NCBI GenBank assembly: GCA_045645985.1
Contig: JAZRJV010000016.1
Coordinates: forward strand, 1-37,322
Direction: 5' to 3'
Source: RGIG9060 sp045645985
GTDB lineage: Bacteria > Spirochaetota > Spirochaetia > Treponematales > Treponemataceae
Length of the DNA: 37,322 nt
Below, one piece after another: positions 9,303 through 17,808 of this stretch (positions are counted from its first letter, which is position 1; each line of letters begins with the position of its first letter). Under the pieces are notes generated by a model, which had not been told where the DNA came from, searched no databases, and saw only the letters and a program-made list of their open reading frames with translations. Position numbers and translations under genes: made by a program.

Positions 9303-10664
9303 CTAATTTCTAAAACTGTGAATTGGTGCAGGAATTCTTCCTCCACGATTGATAAAATCGGCACAACTAAATTTGTTTACAGCCATAATTGGAGCGCCAC
9401 CTAAAAGTCCCCCAAACTCAACCCATTCACCAACATCTTTGTTTGGAACAGGAATTACACGAACCGCTGTAGTTTTGTTGTTTACCATTCCGATTGCAAG
9501 TTCATCAGCGATAATTCCACTAATAGTTGTTTCTGGAGTATTTCCCGGAATTGCAATCATATCAAGTCCAACAGAACAAACACATGTCATTGCTTCAAGT
9601 TTTTCCAAAGTGATAGAACCTTTTTTAACAGCTTCAATCATTCCTTCATCTTCTGAAACTGGAATGAAAGCACCTGAAAGTCCACCAACATTTGTACTTG
9701 CCATAACACCACCTTTTTTTACCATATCAGTAAGCATCGCAAGAGCAGCAGTTGTTCCCGGAGCACCAGCAGATTCTAATCCCATTGCTTCAAGGATACG
9801 AGCAACTGAATCACCAACCGCTGGAGTTGGAGCAAGTGATAAGTCCAAAATACCAAAATCAACGCCAAGTCGTTTTGCAGCTTCTGTTCCAACAAGTTGA
9901 CCCATTCGAGTAATTTTGAAAGCAGTTTTTTTGATTCCGTCGGCAACCACATCTAATGGTTCACCTTTATATTCTTTACAAGCAGCAGCAACAACACCAG
10001 GACCTGAAACGCCAACTGATAAAACAGCGTCCCCTTCACCTGGCCCATGGAAAGCACCAGCCATAAATGGATTATCTTCTGGAGCATTACAAAACACAAC
10101 TAATTTTGCACAACCTAATCCGTCAGAATCTTTTGTGCGTTCTGCAGTTGCCTTGATAATTCTTCCCATATCTTTTACAGCGTTCATATTGATTCCAGAT
10201 TTTGTTGTTCCCAAGTTAATAGAAGAACAAACTCTATCTGTTACAGCCAAAGCCTCTGGAATTGATTCCATCAAAATTCTATCCCCTGGTGTAATTCCTT
10301 TTTGAACAAGAGCCGAAAATCCACCGATAAAATCGATATTTAATTCTTTTGCAATTTTATCCAAAGTGATTGCCCATTCAACATAATCTTTTTCTCCAGA
10401 AGGTTCTGCAACCAAAGAAATTGGAGTAACTGCAACACGCTTATTGATAATTGGAACACCAAATTCACTTTCAATCTGTCTTCCAACTGAAACAAGATTT
10501 CCTGCGTATTTCATAATTTTATCGTACATACGACGACGGCTTTCTTTTCCATCTGAACATGCACAATCTCTTAAAGAAATTCCCAAAGTAATTGCACGAA
10601 CATCAAGTTTATTACGCATAAACATATCAACTGTTTCTTGAACTTCAACTGGCGAAAAAATCAT
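9303..10664 (-). CDS. UPF0210/DUF711 (PFL-like) family protein
   Basis: This 453-residue protein is of the usual family length. It begins IFSPVEVQETVDMFMRNKLDVRAITLGISLRDC and ends with the characteristic GGRIPAPIHSFRN. Glycine-rich conserved stretches such as AFHGPGEGDAVLSVGVSGPGVV and TNVGGLSGAFIPVSEDEGM are present. The family has a pyruvate-formate-lyase-like fold assignment, but no activity is established as far as I know. Elsewhere it is often next to a small ACT-domain protein (UPF0237); none is adjacent here. AAGGAA precedes the ATG. It heads the long minus-strand run that continues into a MATE exporter, ArgC and the peptide importer. Confidence 0.88.
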   Translation of the reverse strand: MIFSPVEVQETVDMFMRNKLDVRAITLGISLRDCACSDGKESRRRMYDKIMKYAGNLVSVGRQIESEFGVPIINKRVAVTPISLVAEPSGEKDYVEWAITLDKIAKELNIDFIGGFSALVQKGITPGDRILMESIPEALAVTDRVCSSINLGTTKSGINMNAVKDMGRIIKATAERTKDSDGLGCAKLVVFCNAPEDNPFMAGAFHGPGEGDAVLSVGVSGPGVVAAACKEYKGEPLDVVADGIKKTAFKITRMGQLVGTEAAKRLGVDFGILDLSLAPTPAVGDSVARILEAMGLESAGAPGTTAALAMLTDMVKKGGVMASTNVGGLSGAFIPVSEDEGMIEAVKKGSITLEKLEAMTCVCSVGLDMIAIPGNTPETTISGIIADELAIGMVNNKTTAVRVIPVPNKDVGEWVEFGGLLGGAPIMAVNKFSCADFINRGGRIPAPIHSFRN

Positions 10665-10696
10665 AAAAATATTCCTTAGAAAAATGAATTTAACTT

Positions 10697-10705
10697 ATTC
10701 TAGCA
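10697..10705 (-). promoter_or_regulatory. Candidate extended -10 promoter of the UPF0210-led operon
   Basis: Read on the minus strand, TGC precedes TAGAAT (an extended -10 of the TGnTATAAT type), 32 nt before the UPF0210 ATG. No convincing -35 is visible. It would drive the run of genes down to the ABC importer. Confidence 0.4.
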
Positions 10706-10722
10706 GAAAAAGAAAAGTTTTA

Positions 10723-11382
10723 CTACTGATTTTGATGCCTTGTATACCGATTCGGTAACCCCGATTCTTCCCGTTGACGATGACTTTCAAGTTGATATTC
10801 TACCATTTTTGAAAAAACATCTAGCAAAACTTGAGGAGCATCTTCAGGCTGAATTTTTACAACTTCGTTTGTTTGTAATTCTTTTATCAAATAATAGCAA
10901 GATTCAATAGAAGACAAACATTCTTCTGCAGGTTGCTTTTTAAATTTGAACTGAGAACGATAACCTGCCCTAAATGAAATTTTTGGAATTTCATGTAAGT
11001 TTGGAGAAAGTTTGAGCATCTTTTTTGCTAAAGGCCAAGTTGCATCAAGAACAATCACTAAAAGTTTTTTGTTTTCTCCAAGTTGAGTTTTTAACGCAGG
11101 ATTACTTGCTGTCCAAGCGTTTTCATCTGGATAAAGCAAAACTGGATAATATTTTTCGTCAGAAAGTAATTCTAAAAGGCGCTTATTTTCTGTAAAATCT
11201 ACGCCAATAATAATTTCTGAATCAATTAAAGCGATATTTGTAAGTCGCCCCGTACCTGTTTTTTGCTTAAAAGCTTCTTTTGGATGCATCAAAAGAACAA
11301 ACTTAACTCCACAATCAAAACTTTTAATATATTTACAATAACAAGATTTTTCTGGTCTAAAACATTTGTAACATTTACTCAT
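10723..11382 (-). CDS. DTW-domain protein (TapT/YfiP-like tRNA acp3U transferase family)
   Basis: The protein has 219 residues from the chosen ATG. The N-terminus holds a compact cysteine cluster (CYKCFRPEKSCYCKY), the middle the loop MHPKEAFKQKTGTGRL, and the core the family signature DATW (VIVLDATWPLAKKM) followed by RSQFKFKKQP. DTW proteins transfer the aminocarboxypropyl group of SAM to uridine in tRNA; that role is inferred from family. A TTG 24 bp upstream would add eight residues, but ATG at 11380-11382 is preferred because a TATAAT box lies inside the extension, just ahead of this ATG. It is divergent from the DUF308 gene. Confidence 0.87.
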   Translation of the reverse strand: MSKCYKCFRPEKSCYCKYIKSFDCGVKFVLLMHPKEAFKQKTGTGRLTNIALIDSEIIIGVDFTENKRLLELLSDEKYYPVLLYPDENAWTASNPALKTQLGENKKLLVIVLDATWPLAKKMLKLSPNLHEIPKISFRAGYRSQFKFKKQPAEECLSSIESCYYLIKELQTNEVVKIQPEDAPQVLLDVFSKMVEYQLESHRQREESGLPNRYTRHQNQ

Positions 11383-11388
11383 AGCAAA

Positions 11389-11394
11389 ATTATA
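11389..11394 (-). promoter_or_regulatory. -10 box six bases before the DTW-gene ATG (leaderless promoter candidate)
   Basis: On the minus strand the sequence reads TATAAT, TTTGCT, ATG. The hexamer matches the consensus, and a start about seven bases downstream would fall at the ATG itself. There is no Shine-Dalgarno. The -35 is weak. Confidence 0.5.
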
Positions 11395-11474
11395 GCGTAA
11401 AAACAAAATTTATGTTATATTTAAATCGAATTTAGTTTATTTTTTGTTAAAATATATTAACTTTAGGAGTTTGT

Positions 11475-12059
11475 ATGTCACCAGCAATGCGTAAAACATA
11501 TATCGTTATTGGGATTTTGGCGATAGTTATAGGACTATTGATGTTAATCGTTCCTCAACAATGTGTAAAAATCATCGTTATTCTTCTTGGATTCTTTTCT
11601 CTCGGAAACGGAATTTTTAACTTATTTCACATTCGTAAAATGGTTGCAGATCCAGATTTTATCAAAACAATAAATATCCGAGGAATAGTCAGTATTGTAG
11701 TAGGTTTTTTGGCAATCTTCCTTCCTCTCGCTTTTGCAGGAATTTTGTGGACAATTATGGTTTACACATTAGCTCTTTATTTGTTAGTTTCAAGTGGAAT
11801 GGAACTTTACGGAATAAAAAAAATGGATCAAGTTGGAATAAATACTAAACCATATATCGCAGAAATTATTGGTTCTATTATTATTGCGATAATTCTTTTT
11901 ATCATTCCAGCCAAAATCGGAACCTTTATTATTCGTTTACTCGGATTTTTAATTATTTTAGTTGGCATTATTCTTTTATTAGCTAAAACAAAAAGAGAAC
12001 CTCTTATCGTTTATGCAGAAGAAGTTCCAAACGACCCTAACGACAGCAAAAAATTCTAG
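11475..12059 (+). CDS. DUF308/HdeD-like small membrane protein
   Basis: This 194-residue protein has about six short hydrophobic spans arranged as repeated pairs (VIGILAIVIGLLMLIVPQ, then GIVSIVVGFLAIFLPLAFAG, then AEIIGSIIIAIILFIIPAK). This is the repeated IGI-x-L-x-G-P pattern of the HdeD/DUF308 family. Family members are linked to acid or general stress in enterobacteria, but that role cannot be transferred here. A good AGGAG lies seven bases before the ATG. The TrmH-type methyltransferase starts 3 bp after its stop, so the two form an operon, divergent from the DTW gene. Confidence 0.82.
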   Translation: MSPAMRKTYIVIGILAIVIGLLMLIVPQQCVKIIVILLGFFSLGNGIFNLFHIRKMVADPDFIKTINIRGIVSIVVGFLAIFLPLAFAGILWTIMVYTLALYLLVSSGMELYGIKKMDQVGINTKPYIAEIIGSIIIAIILFIIPAKIGTFIIRLLGFLIILVGIILLLAKTKREPLIVYAEEVPNDPNDSKKF

Positions 12060-12062
12060 ACT

Positions 12063-12809
12063 ATGAAAAACAAACAAAAAAATGAATTAGCTGTTTGTGG
12101 ATTTGCAGCGGTAAAAACTCTTGAAAAAAATAATCCACAAAAAATTAAACGATTATATTTCTCTCCTGAAAAAGCGCCTTTATTCGGTGGATTGTGCAAA
12201 AAACTTGCATCAAAAAAAATTCCTTATAATCAAGTTGAAGAAAAAGAATTAGAAAAAATTTGTGCAAGTGTTCATCATCAAGGTGTAGTTGCAATGATTG
12301 ATTATCCAAAAATTCAATCAATTTCCAAAGATGAAATTTCTAAATGGCAAAAAAACAAAGAACACGCAATTTTGCTCGATAGAATTGGAAATGCAAATAA
12401 TTTTGGCGCGATTATCCGAAGTGCTGCATTTTTTGGAATAAAAAATATCATCATTCCACAAGATGAAAGTCAATCTTTTATCACAACAAGTTCTTATCGA
12501 GTGGCTCAAGGTGGAATGGAATTTGTAAATATTTTTACTTGCAAATCTTCAGTTGATTTTTTAAAAGGATTCAAAAATCAATTTGTATCAATCGGAACAG
12601 ATTTACAGGCAAAAAAATCAGCCTATGAATTACAAAAAATTTGTGCAAATAAAAATGCTCTTATCGTTTTAGGCAACGAAGAAAACGGAATTTCAAATGA
12701 AGTTAGAAAAGCTTGTGATGAACTAATCATAATTCCTGCAAAAACTTCTATGGATAGTTTGAATGTTGCACAAGCTTCTTCTATCATTTTTTACGAACTT
12801 TCAAAATAA
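12063..12809 (+). CDS. rlmB: TrmH/SpoU-family RNA 2'-O-methyltransferase (RlmB-like)
   Basis: At 248 residues it has the RlmB length. An N-terminal L30e-like substrate-binding part (residues 1-90) ends in HHQGVVAMI. A SPOUT knot domain follows with all three motifs: NANNFGAIIRSAAFFG (motif 1 with Asn and Arg), LIVLGNEENGIS (motif 2) and IPAKTSMDSLNVAQASSI (motif 3). It is expected to methylate a ribose in rRNA using SAM; RlmB specificity (23S G2251) is only a best guess. It lacks a clear Shine-Dalgarno and starts 3 bp after the DUF308 stop, so translational coupling is likely. A bidirectional hairpin follows. Confidence 0.87.
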   Translation: MKNKQKNELAVCGFAAVKTLEKNNPQKIKRLYFSPEKAPLFGGLCKKLASKKIPYNQVEEKELEKICASVHHQGVVAMIDYPKIQSISKDEISKWQKNKEHAILLDRIGNANNFGAIIRSAAFFGIKNIIIPQDESQSFITTSSYRVAQGGMEFVNIFTCKSSVDFLKGFKNQFVSIGTDLQAKKSAYELQKICANKNALIVLGNEENGISNEVRKACDELIIIPAKTSMDSLNVAQASSIIFYELSK

Positions 12810-12813
12810 AAAA

Positions 12814-12853
12814 AAGCAAGGCTTATAATCAAACTAGAAAATAAACCTTGCTT
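12814..12853. terminator. Bidirectional intrinsic terminator between the methyltransferase gene and ftsK
   Basis: AAGCAAGG at 12814-12821 pairs with CCTTGCTT at 12846-12853. The stem is flanked by an A-run on the left and an AT-rich tail on the right, so it can serve the plus-strand methyltransferase gene and the converging ftsK. Confidence 0.75.
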
Positions 12854-12876
12854 AAAAATTTATCTTAAAATCATCC

Positions 12877-15800
12877 TTACGGAATGTGAATAATCTCTCT
12901 CGGTTTTGAACCGTTTGCTGGACCTACAATTCCTCGGGCTTCCATTTCTTCCACAAGACGAGCCGCACGATTGTAACCAATTTTTAATCGGCGCTGAATG
13001 TAAGAAGCAGATGCTTTTCCCGCCTGAATAACGATTTCCAAAGCCTTATTGTAAAGAGGATCTTCACCTTCGCCAAAAAGATTTGGCCCAACATCAACTT
13101 CATCATCATCTTCCACAAAGATTTCGTCATCAATATATTCAGGTTCTCCATATTGTTTCACATAATCAACAACATTTTCAACTTCGTTATCAGAAACATA
13201 AGTTCCTTGAATACGAACTGGGAAAGGATCAGTTGCAGAAGCGTAAAGCATATCTCCTCGACCTAAAAGTTTTTCAGCACCAACTTGGTCAATGATAATT
13301 CGGCTATCCATTTTGGATGCAACCATAAATGCAATTCGAGTAGGAATATTTGCTTTAATCAAACCTGTGATAACATCAATAGATGGTCGTTGAGTTGCAA
13401 GTACAAGATGAATTCCAACTGCGCGGCTCATAGCAGCAAGACGAGCAACAACTGATTCCAATTCTTTTCCTGTAGTTGCCATTAAGTCTGCAAATTCATC
13501 AATTACAACAACGATATACGGAAGTTTTTCTGTAGCGATATTTCTTTCTTCAATACGATGATTAAAACTTGTAATATCACGAACGCCCATTCCGTCCAAA
13601 AGTGCATATCGTCTTTCCATTTCGCACAAGCAATATTGCAAAGCCTGGAACGCTTTTTTTGGTTCTGTAATAACTGGTGTTAAAAGATGCGGAATATCAT
13701 TATAAAGTTTTAATTCAACAACTTTTGGGTCGATAAGAATAAGTTTTACATCATTTGGAGAACGCTTGTACAAAATTGAAAGAATCATTGAGTTTACACA
13801 AACTGATTTTCCAGAACCTGTAGAACCTGCAATCAAAAGATGAGGAGTTTTTGCCAAGTCTAAAAGTTGTGCTTCACCTGTAATATCTTTTCCTAAAACA
13901 ACTGGAATTGCCATTTTTTTGTAAGCGGCAGTTTCTGTTTCTATCAATTCTTTAAAACTTACGATTGCTCGTTCTTTGTTTGGAACTTCAATACCAACCG
14001 CACTTTTTCCAGGAATTGGAGCAACAATACGAATACTTGAAGCAGCTAATCGCAAAGCAATATTATCTTGAAGACTAACAATTTTATTAAGTTTTACACC
14101 TGGAGCTGGTAAAATTTCAAACATTGTGATTACAGGACCTTTTCTAATTCCTGTAACTTCAGCTTCTATTTTAAATTCGCTTAAAGTTTCTTTTAACACA
14201 ACAGCTGCTTTTTGCGTATCAGAATCTACAATCCAATAAGCTCCATCTGGATAAGAAGTCAAAAGTCCTTCGGAAGGAACTCGATACGGAGCATTCTTCT
14301 GTCTTTTTGGAACAGATTGAATAACAGGAGTCTGAACTTTAACAGAAACTTCTTGTTCTATTTCATCTTCGTCATCGTATTCATCGTAAGAATCTTCATC
14401 AAGGTCATCATCTTGATTTGAATCTTCTTCAATGTCATCAACTTCATCTTCATACTGAGAATTTTCGTTGAAATCATCTGAATCGGAATCAAAATCTACT
14501 TGTTTAAAAACAGTTTCTTCGTGTGCAGTTTGAAACAATGGATCCTTTGGCATAGAAGATTTTTCTTCGATATTAGGAATATCATCATAATTATTATCAA
14601 AATCGATGTCTACAAAATCATCATTATTTTTTTCTTTATGTTCATCTTCCTCGCAATAAACTTCTTCTTGAATTTCCTCATTTTCTTCTTCATCATCACC
14701 AAGTTGAATATCCATCAAAGGAACAACTGTGTTCATTCTTTCTTCTTCAGACATAAACTCAGTTTCTATTTCTGGCTCTAAATTGTAATCATATTTAAGT
14801 TCGTTTTCGTCTGCAGTTTCGATTTCGTTTTCAACTTCGTCATAAACTTTGTTTTCAACTTCTTCTTCCCCAAAAGGATTTTCCAAAAAATCTTCTTCTG
14901 CAGAATTTGGCTGATATAATTCATTTATTAAACTTGAAGTAATTTCTTGAGATTCGGCTTCGTCGCAAACAACATCGCTTTTATCATCTTCAGCATAAAC
15001 TTCATCAGAATCATTTTCAGCATCATTCTGATAAAAATCTTGTTGATTTCGTGAAAAAATTACATTTACTGTTTCTTCATCTTCGACTTTTTGAGACTCT
15101 GTAACATTTTCATCAAAAACTTCATCTTTAACATCTAGTTTATCTTCAACTTCTGATTCAACTTGAGTTTCTGCAACAACTTCGTTTACAAAGTCTTCAT
15201 TTTCTGTTTCGTTTTCTAAAATTTCATCGACTGATTCATTCGTTTCAAAATCTTCTTGATAAACCGATTCATTATTTTCATCGCAAATATCTTCTTTTTG
15301 AGACTCAACTATCGCATCTTCATCTTGTGCACTTTCAGCATCGTCTTCATTGAGTTCATCATCTTCTGCTTCTACAAAAAATTTATTGTCAGAATTTGCT
15401 TCATCTAATTGTGTAACTTCTAAATCTGATGGAGAAGTGCTTATTGTGGAAATTTGATTTTTTTTCTTTTTTTCTGATTTTTTAATTGAAATAATTGCAT
15501 CGTAAGCAATTCCTGTTGCTAAATATTCAATAACAATTAAAAGTCCGCAAATACAAAATGCTGTAATCAATTTTAAAGCAAAAACAGGTTCTGTTGAGCC
15601 TGGCAAAATTTTGTTACAAATTCGTTCTGTTGCAACAACTGTAAAAAAAGGCAACAAAGAAGCAGCCAAAATAACAGCTCTTTTTTTAGAAAAATTTACA
15701 GAAAAAAACGAAATAGAAGCCACAAACAAAAAAATAGGAATCAAAATAGAGGAATATCCATAGGCAGAAAAAAGTATCTGCCCAATCTTAAAGAAAACTA

Positions 15801-15918
15801 AAATTTCTTTAGTAATTCCAAAATTTAGAAATTGAACCATTATGGATATAGTAAAAAAGGCGGCTAAAATTAAAAGCACTATGCCACCAAGAATTATAGA
15901 TTTTTCAGATTGTTTCAT
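12877..15918 (-). CDS. ftsK: DNA translocase FtsK/SpoIIIE
   Basis: This 1013-residue protein is a membrane-anchored, ATP-driven DNA pump that clears chromosome ends from the closing septum. Four hydrophobic spans occupy about residues 5-140. A very acidic linker (about 160-530) is made mostly of Asp and Glu with Asn, Ser and Val. The motor then carries Walker A AGSTGSGKSV (near 700) and Walker B-like YIVVVIDEFADLM. The last 65 residues form the winged-helix gamma domain that reads orientation sequences (SYIQRRLKIGYNRAARLVEEME). No Shine-Dalgarno precedes the ATG; GATAAT lies six bases upstream, which suggests a leaderless transcript. The domain order and motor are typical; the linker is unusually acidic and long. 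Confidence 0.95.
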   Translation of the reverse strand: MKQSEKSIILGGIVLLILAAFFTISIMVQFLNFGITKEILVFFKIGQILFSAYGYSSILIPIFLFVASISFFSVNFSKKRAVILAASLLPFFTVVATERICNKILPGSTEPVFALKLITAFCICGLLIVIEYLATGIAYDAIISIKKSEKKKKNQISTISTSPSDLEVTQLDEANSDNKFFVEAEDDELNEDDAESAQDEDAIVESQKEDICDENNESVYQEDFETNESVDEILENETENEDFVNEVVAETQVESEVEDKLDVKDEVFDENVTESQKVEDEETVNVIFSRNQQDFYQNDAENDSDEVYAEDDKSDVVCDEAESQEITSSLINELYQPNSAEEDFLENPFGEEEVENKVYDEVENEIETADENELKYDYNLEPEIETEFMSEEERMNTVVPLMDIQLGDDEEENEEIQEEVYCEEDEHKEKNNDDFVDIDFDNNYDDIPNIEEKSSMPKDPLFQTAHEETVFKQVDFDSDSDDFNENSQYEDEVDDIEEDSNQDDDLDEDSYDEYDDEDEIEQEVSVKVQTPVIQSVPKRQKNAPYRVPSEGLLTSYPDGAYWIVDSDTQKAAVVLKETLSEFKIEAEVTGIRKGPVITMFEILPAPGVKLNKIVSLQDNIALRLAASSIRIVAPIPGKSAVGIEVPNKERAIVSFKELIETETAAYKKMAIPVVLGKDITGEAQLLDLAKTPHLLIAGSTGSGKSVCVNSMILSILYKRSPNDVKLILIDPKVVELKLYNDIPHLLTPVITEPKKAFQALQYCLCEMERRYALLDGMGVRDITSFNHRIEERNIATEKLPYIVVVIDEFADLMATTGKELESVVARLAAMSRAVGIHLVLATQRPSIDVITGLIKANIPTRIAFMVASKMDSRIIIDQVGAEKLLGRGDMLYASATDPFPVRIQGTYVSDNEVENVVDYVKQYGEPEYIDDEIFVEDDDEVDVGPNLFGEGEDPLYNKALEIVIQAGKASASYIQRRLKIGYNRAARLVEEMEARGIVGPANGSKPREIIHIP

Positions 15919-15942
15919 AATTATATTATCGGAAAATTTTTT

Positions 15943-16638
15943 TTATTTTCTTAGCATAAAAGATATAAAAGGTGTTACAGAAAATACATTATATTTAGAA
16001 TAATCTTCTGGATAATATGCTTGCGAAATAGAGTAAAAATCATAACTTACTTTTGAGCCAAAGCCAATTCCCATTTTTCTTTCTTGAGTTTTTGAATTTT
16101 CAAAATACACTCTTCCACCAAGTTCTGCTGCAGCACCAAAGGTTAGATTTGTCATGCTATTATGATTTATATAGAAAAATCCAAGTTTTGGTCCAAGTGA
16201 AATATCCATAGAAAATGCTGGCGTAACATTCAAAGAAAAAGTAGCTCCACAAATATTATCCATGATTAAAGCCCAGAATCCGTTTTCATTAAGTTTTAAG
16301 TTTAAGGAAATATCTCCAGTGTTTATAGTTGTTAATAATGGTAAGTCTACATTTAAACTATACCAAAATCCAATATCGCAATTTGCTTGATTAGTATAAA
16401 TAAAAGAACCGTCATCAGCATTTATATCAAAACCTACAGTATTTCCTTGTTCAGCCGAAAAAAATCTGTAGGAAAAATCAAATCCAATTCCATGTAAAGT
16501 TGAACTACTTTCTTGGTTTTTGTACACAGAATTTTCATTAAAAAAATTATAATTAACTCCTATGGAATAAATTGATTCCGAATGAATAGACATAATACCT
16601 AAAATTAAAAAACAAAATACTATAATAAATTTTTTCAT
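15943..16638 (-). CDS. Secreted, probably outer-membrane beta-barrel-like protein
   Basis: From the chosen ATG the product has 231 residues and starts with a signal peptide (MKKFIIVFCFLILGIMSIHSES). The rest has no further membrane helix but many alternating polar/hydrophobic stretches with aromatic ends, Gly/Asn-rich turns, and a C-terminus ending in FISFMLRK; this pattern fits a small beta-barrel. No family was recognised. The frame is open for 62 more codons upstream, but ATG at 16636-16638 has AGAGGA just before it and a signal peptide just after, and the extension would run into pyrE. It is divergent from pyrE and may follow the same 3' region as ftsK. Confidence 0.75.
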   Translation of the reverse strand: MKKFIIVFCFLILGIMSIHSESIYSIGVNYNFFNENSVYKNQESSSTLHGIGFDFSYRFFSAEQGNTVGFDINADDGSFIYTNQANCDIGFWYSLNVDLPLLTTINTGDISLNLKLNENGFWALIMDNICGATFSLNVTPAFSMDISLGPKLGFFYINHNSMTNLTFGAAAELGGRVYFENSKTQERKMGIGFGSKVSYDFYSISQAYYPEDYSKYNVFSVTPFISFMLRK

Positions 16639-16666
16639 ATTGATTCCTCTAAATAGTTTCATCTTA

Positions 16667-16675
16667 ATTATATCA
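16667..16675 (-). promoter_or_regulatory. Extended -10 promoter of the barrel-like gene
   Basis: On the minus strand TGA precedes a perfect TATAAT, giving an extended -10 (TGnTATAAT). Transcription would start near 16660, leaving a leader of about 22 nt that contains the AGAGGA ribosome-binding site. This contrasts with the divergent, leaderless-looking pyrE promoter less than 60 bp away. Confidence 0.6.
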
Positions 16676-16697
16676 TAAATTTTTATTTCTGTGCATG

Positions 16698-16727
16698 TTG
16701 ACAATGATAAAATCACTATTTTATAAT
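16698..16727 (+). promoter_or_regulatory. Consensus sigma-70 promoter placed for a leaderless pyrE mRNA
   Basis: Perfect TTGACA (16698-16703), an 18-bp spacer and perfect TATAAT (16722-16727), then seven bases to the ATG at 16735. Initiation at the usual distance from the -10 would begin at or next to the A of the start codon. No Shine-Dalgarno is present. Confidence 0.8.
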
Positions 16728-16734
16728 CAGATTT

Positions 16735-17430
16735 ATGCAAGATTATAAGAAAGAATTTATTGATTTTATGGTTGAAAGCCAAGTTTTGAAGTTTGGAAGT
16801 TTTACACTTAAAAGTGGAAGACAATCACCTTTTTTTATGAATGCTGGAGCTTACATTACAGGAAGCCAGTTGCAAAAACTCGGGCAATATTACGCAAAAG
16901 CAATTTACGAAAACTACGGAAGTGATTTTGATGTGCTTTTTGGACCAGCCTACAAAGGAATTCCATTAAGCGTTGCAACAGTAATCGCATTTAGCCAACT
17001 CTACGGAAAAGAAATTCGATATTGCTCAAACAGAAAAGAAGCAAAAGACCACGGCGGAGATGCAGGACTTTTACTTGGAAGTTCAATTAAAGAAGGTGAT
17101 AAAATCGTCATTATTGAAGATGTTACAACTTCTGGAAAATCTATCGAAGAAACTTTCCCAATCATCAAAGCTCAATGTCCAAATCCAGACAAAATTGAAA
17201 TTAAAGGTTTGATGGTTTCATTAAATCGTCAAGAAAAAGGAAAAGGTGAAAAATCTGCTCTTGAAGAAATTACAGATTTGTACGGATTTCCAGCCAACGC
17301 CATCGTTACAATGAGTGAAGTTGTAGAATATCTTTACAACAAACCTACAGGAAAAGATGGAAAAATCATCATTGATGATAAAATCAAAACTGATATTGAA
17401 AACTACTATAAAGAATACGGAGCAAAGTAG
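16735..17430 (+). CDS. pyrE: Orotate phosphoribosyltransferase
   Basis: This 231-residue enzyme transfers the phosphoribosyl group of PRPP to orotate in pyrimidine synthesis. The N-terminal FGSFTLKSGRQSPFFMNAGAY, the FGPAYKGIPLSVA loop, the flexible RKEAKDHGGDAG loop and the PRPP-binding motif VIIEDVTTSGKS are all present and intact. It is slightly longer than the common bacterial form at its C-terminus, ending in a Lys/Asp-rich tail. The start is set by the first ATG after a consensus promoter, with no room for a leader. It is followed by a 385-bp non-coding gap. No other pyr gene is in the window. Confidence 0.95.
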   Translation: MQDYKKEFIDFMVESQVLKFGSFTLKSGRQSPFFMNAGAYITGSQLQKLGQYYAKAIYENYGSDFDVLFGPAYKGIPLSVATVIAFSQLYGKEIRYCSNRKEAKDHGGDAGLLLGSSIKEGDKIVIIEDVTTSGKSIEETFPIIKAQCPNPDKIEIKGLMVSLNRQEKGKGEKSALEEITDLYGFPANAIVTMSEVVEYLYNKPTGKDGKIIIDDKIKTDIENYYKEYGAK

Positions 17431-17452
17431 TTTTTCTACAAAACCCTGTTAG

Positions 17453-17497
17453 TTTTCCACAAGTTATCCACATTTTAATTTTTTAAGATGTAGATAA
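17453..17497. other. DnaA-box-like cluster, left side
   Basis: TTTTCCACA (17453-17461) is followed two bases later by the consensus box TTATCCACA (17464-17472). A third match lies on the other strand: TGTAGATAA at 17489-17497 is the complement of TTATCTACA, one mismatch from consensus. Together they form a loosely symmetrical group. Confidence 0.6.
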
Positions 17498-17588
17498 CTT
17501 GTAAAACCTTTATTCTTTGTATTTTAACAAATTAGTAAAAAGTATAGTATTTTTTTGTGAATGCAACAAATTTGAATAAATCAAAACA

Positions 17589-17621
17589 TTTGTAATTCTT
17601 TATAATACAAAGAATTACAAA
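17589..17621. repeat. Perfect 13-bp inverted repeat after pyrE
   Basis: TTTGTAATTCTTT (17589-17601) and AAAGAATTACAAA (17609-17621) are exact complements around a 7-nt loop. It could be the pyrE terminator, though it lies about 160 bp past the stop and lacks a strong T-run. It could instead be a protein-binding or structural element of the DnaA-box region. Confidence 0.6.
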
Positions 17622-17738
17622 ACGAAATTTTATTTAGCAAAAATCACTTTAAAATCCAGTTTTTTTGCAAAAAAAATTTAAAAAAATTTATTTTTTTTAA
17701 AATCCGTATAAACCTTGTAAATACTAGGTTTATCACAC

Positions 17739-17758
17739 TTTTCCACAAGTTATCAACA
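17739..17758 (+). other. DnaA-box-like pair, right side
   Basis: TTTTCCACA (17739-17747) and TTATCAACA (17750-17758) repeat the left-hand pair at 17453-17472 with a single base change over 20 bp. The pair sits 23 bp upstream of the -35 of the TPR-like gene, so DnaA could also act on that promoter. Confidence 0.6.
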
Positions 17759-17780
17759 AGTAAAAATTTTTAAAAACCCC

Positions 17781-17808
17781 TTGACACAATTTTTTCAAAA
17801 CTTATCAT
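17781..17808 (+). promoter_or_regulatory. Promoter of the TPR-like gene, leaderless arrangement
   Basis: Perfect TTGACA (17781-17786), a 16-bp spacer, TATCAT (17803-17808), then seven bases to the ATG at 17816. There is no Shine-Dalgarno. The geometry is nearly identical to the pyrE promoter. Confidence 0.75.

Noticed and set aside
9349..10305. Long open frames on the plus strand opposite the UPF0210 gene
   Set aside because: They are antisense to a well-conserved family protein, encode low-complexity Ser/Pro/Ile-rich sequences and have no ribosome-binding site.
16639..16824. N-terminal extension of the barrel-like protein overlapping pyrE
   Set aside because: The extension has no start signal and would run through the pyrE promoter and coding region; a signal peptide with a good ribosome-binding site begins at 16638.
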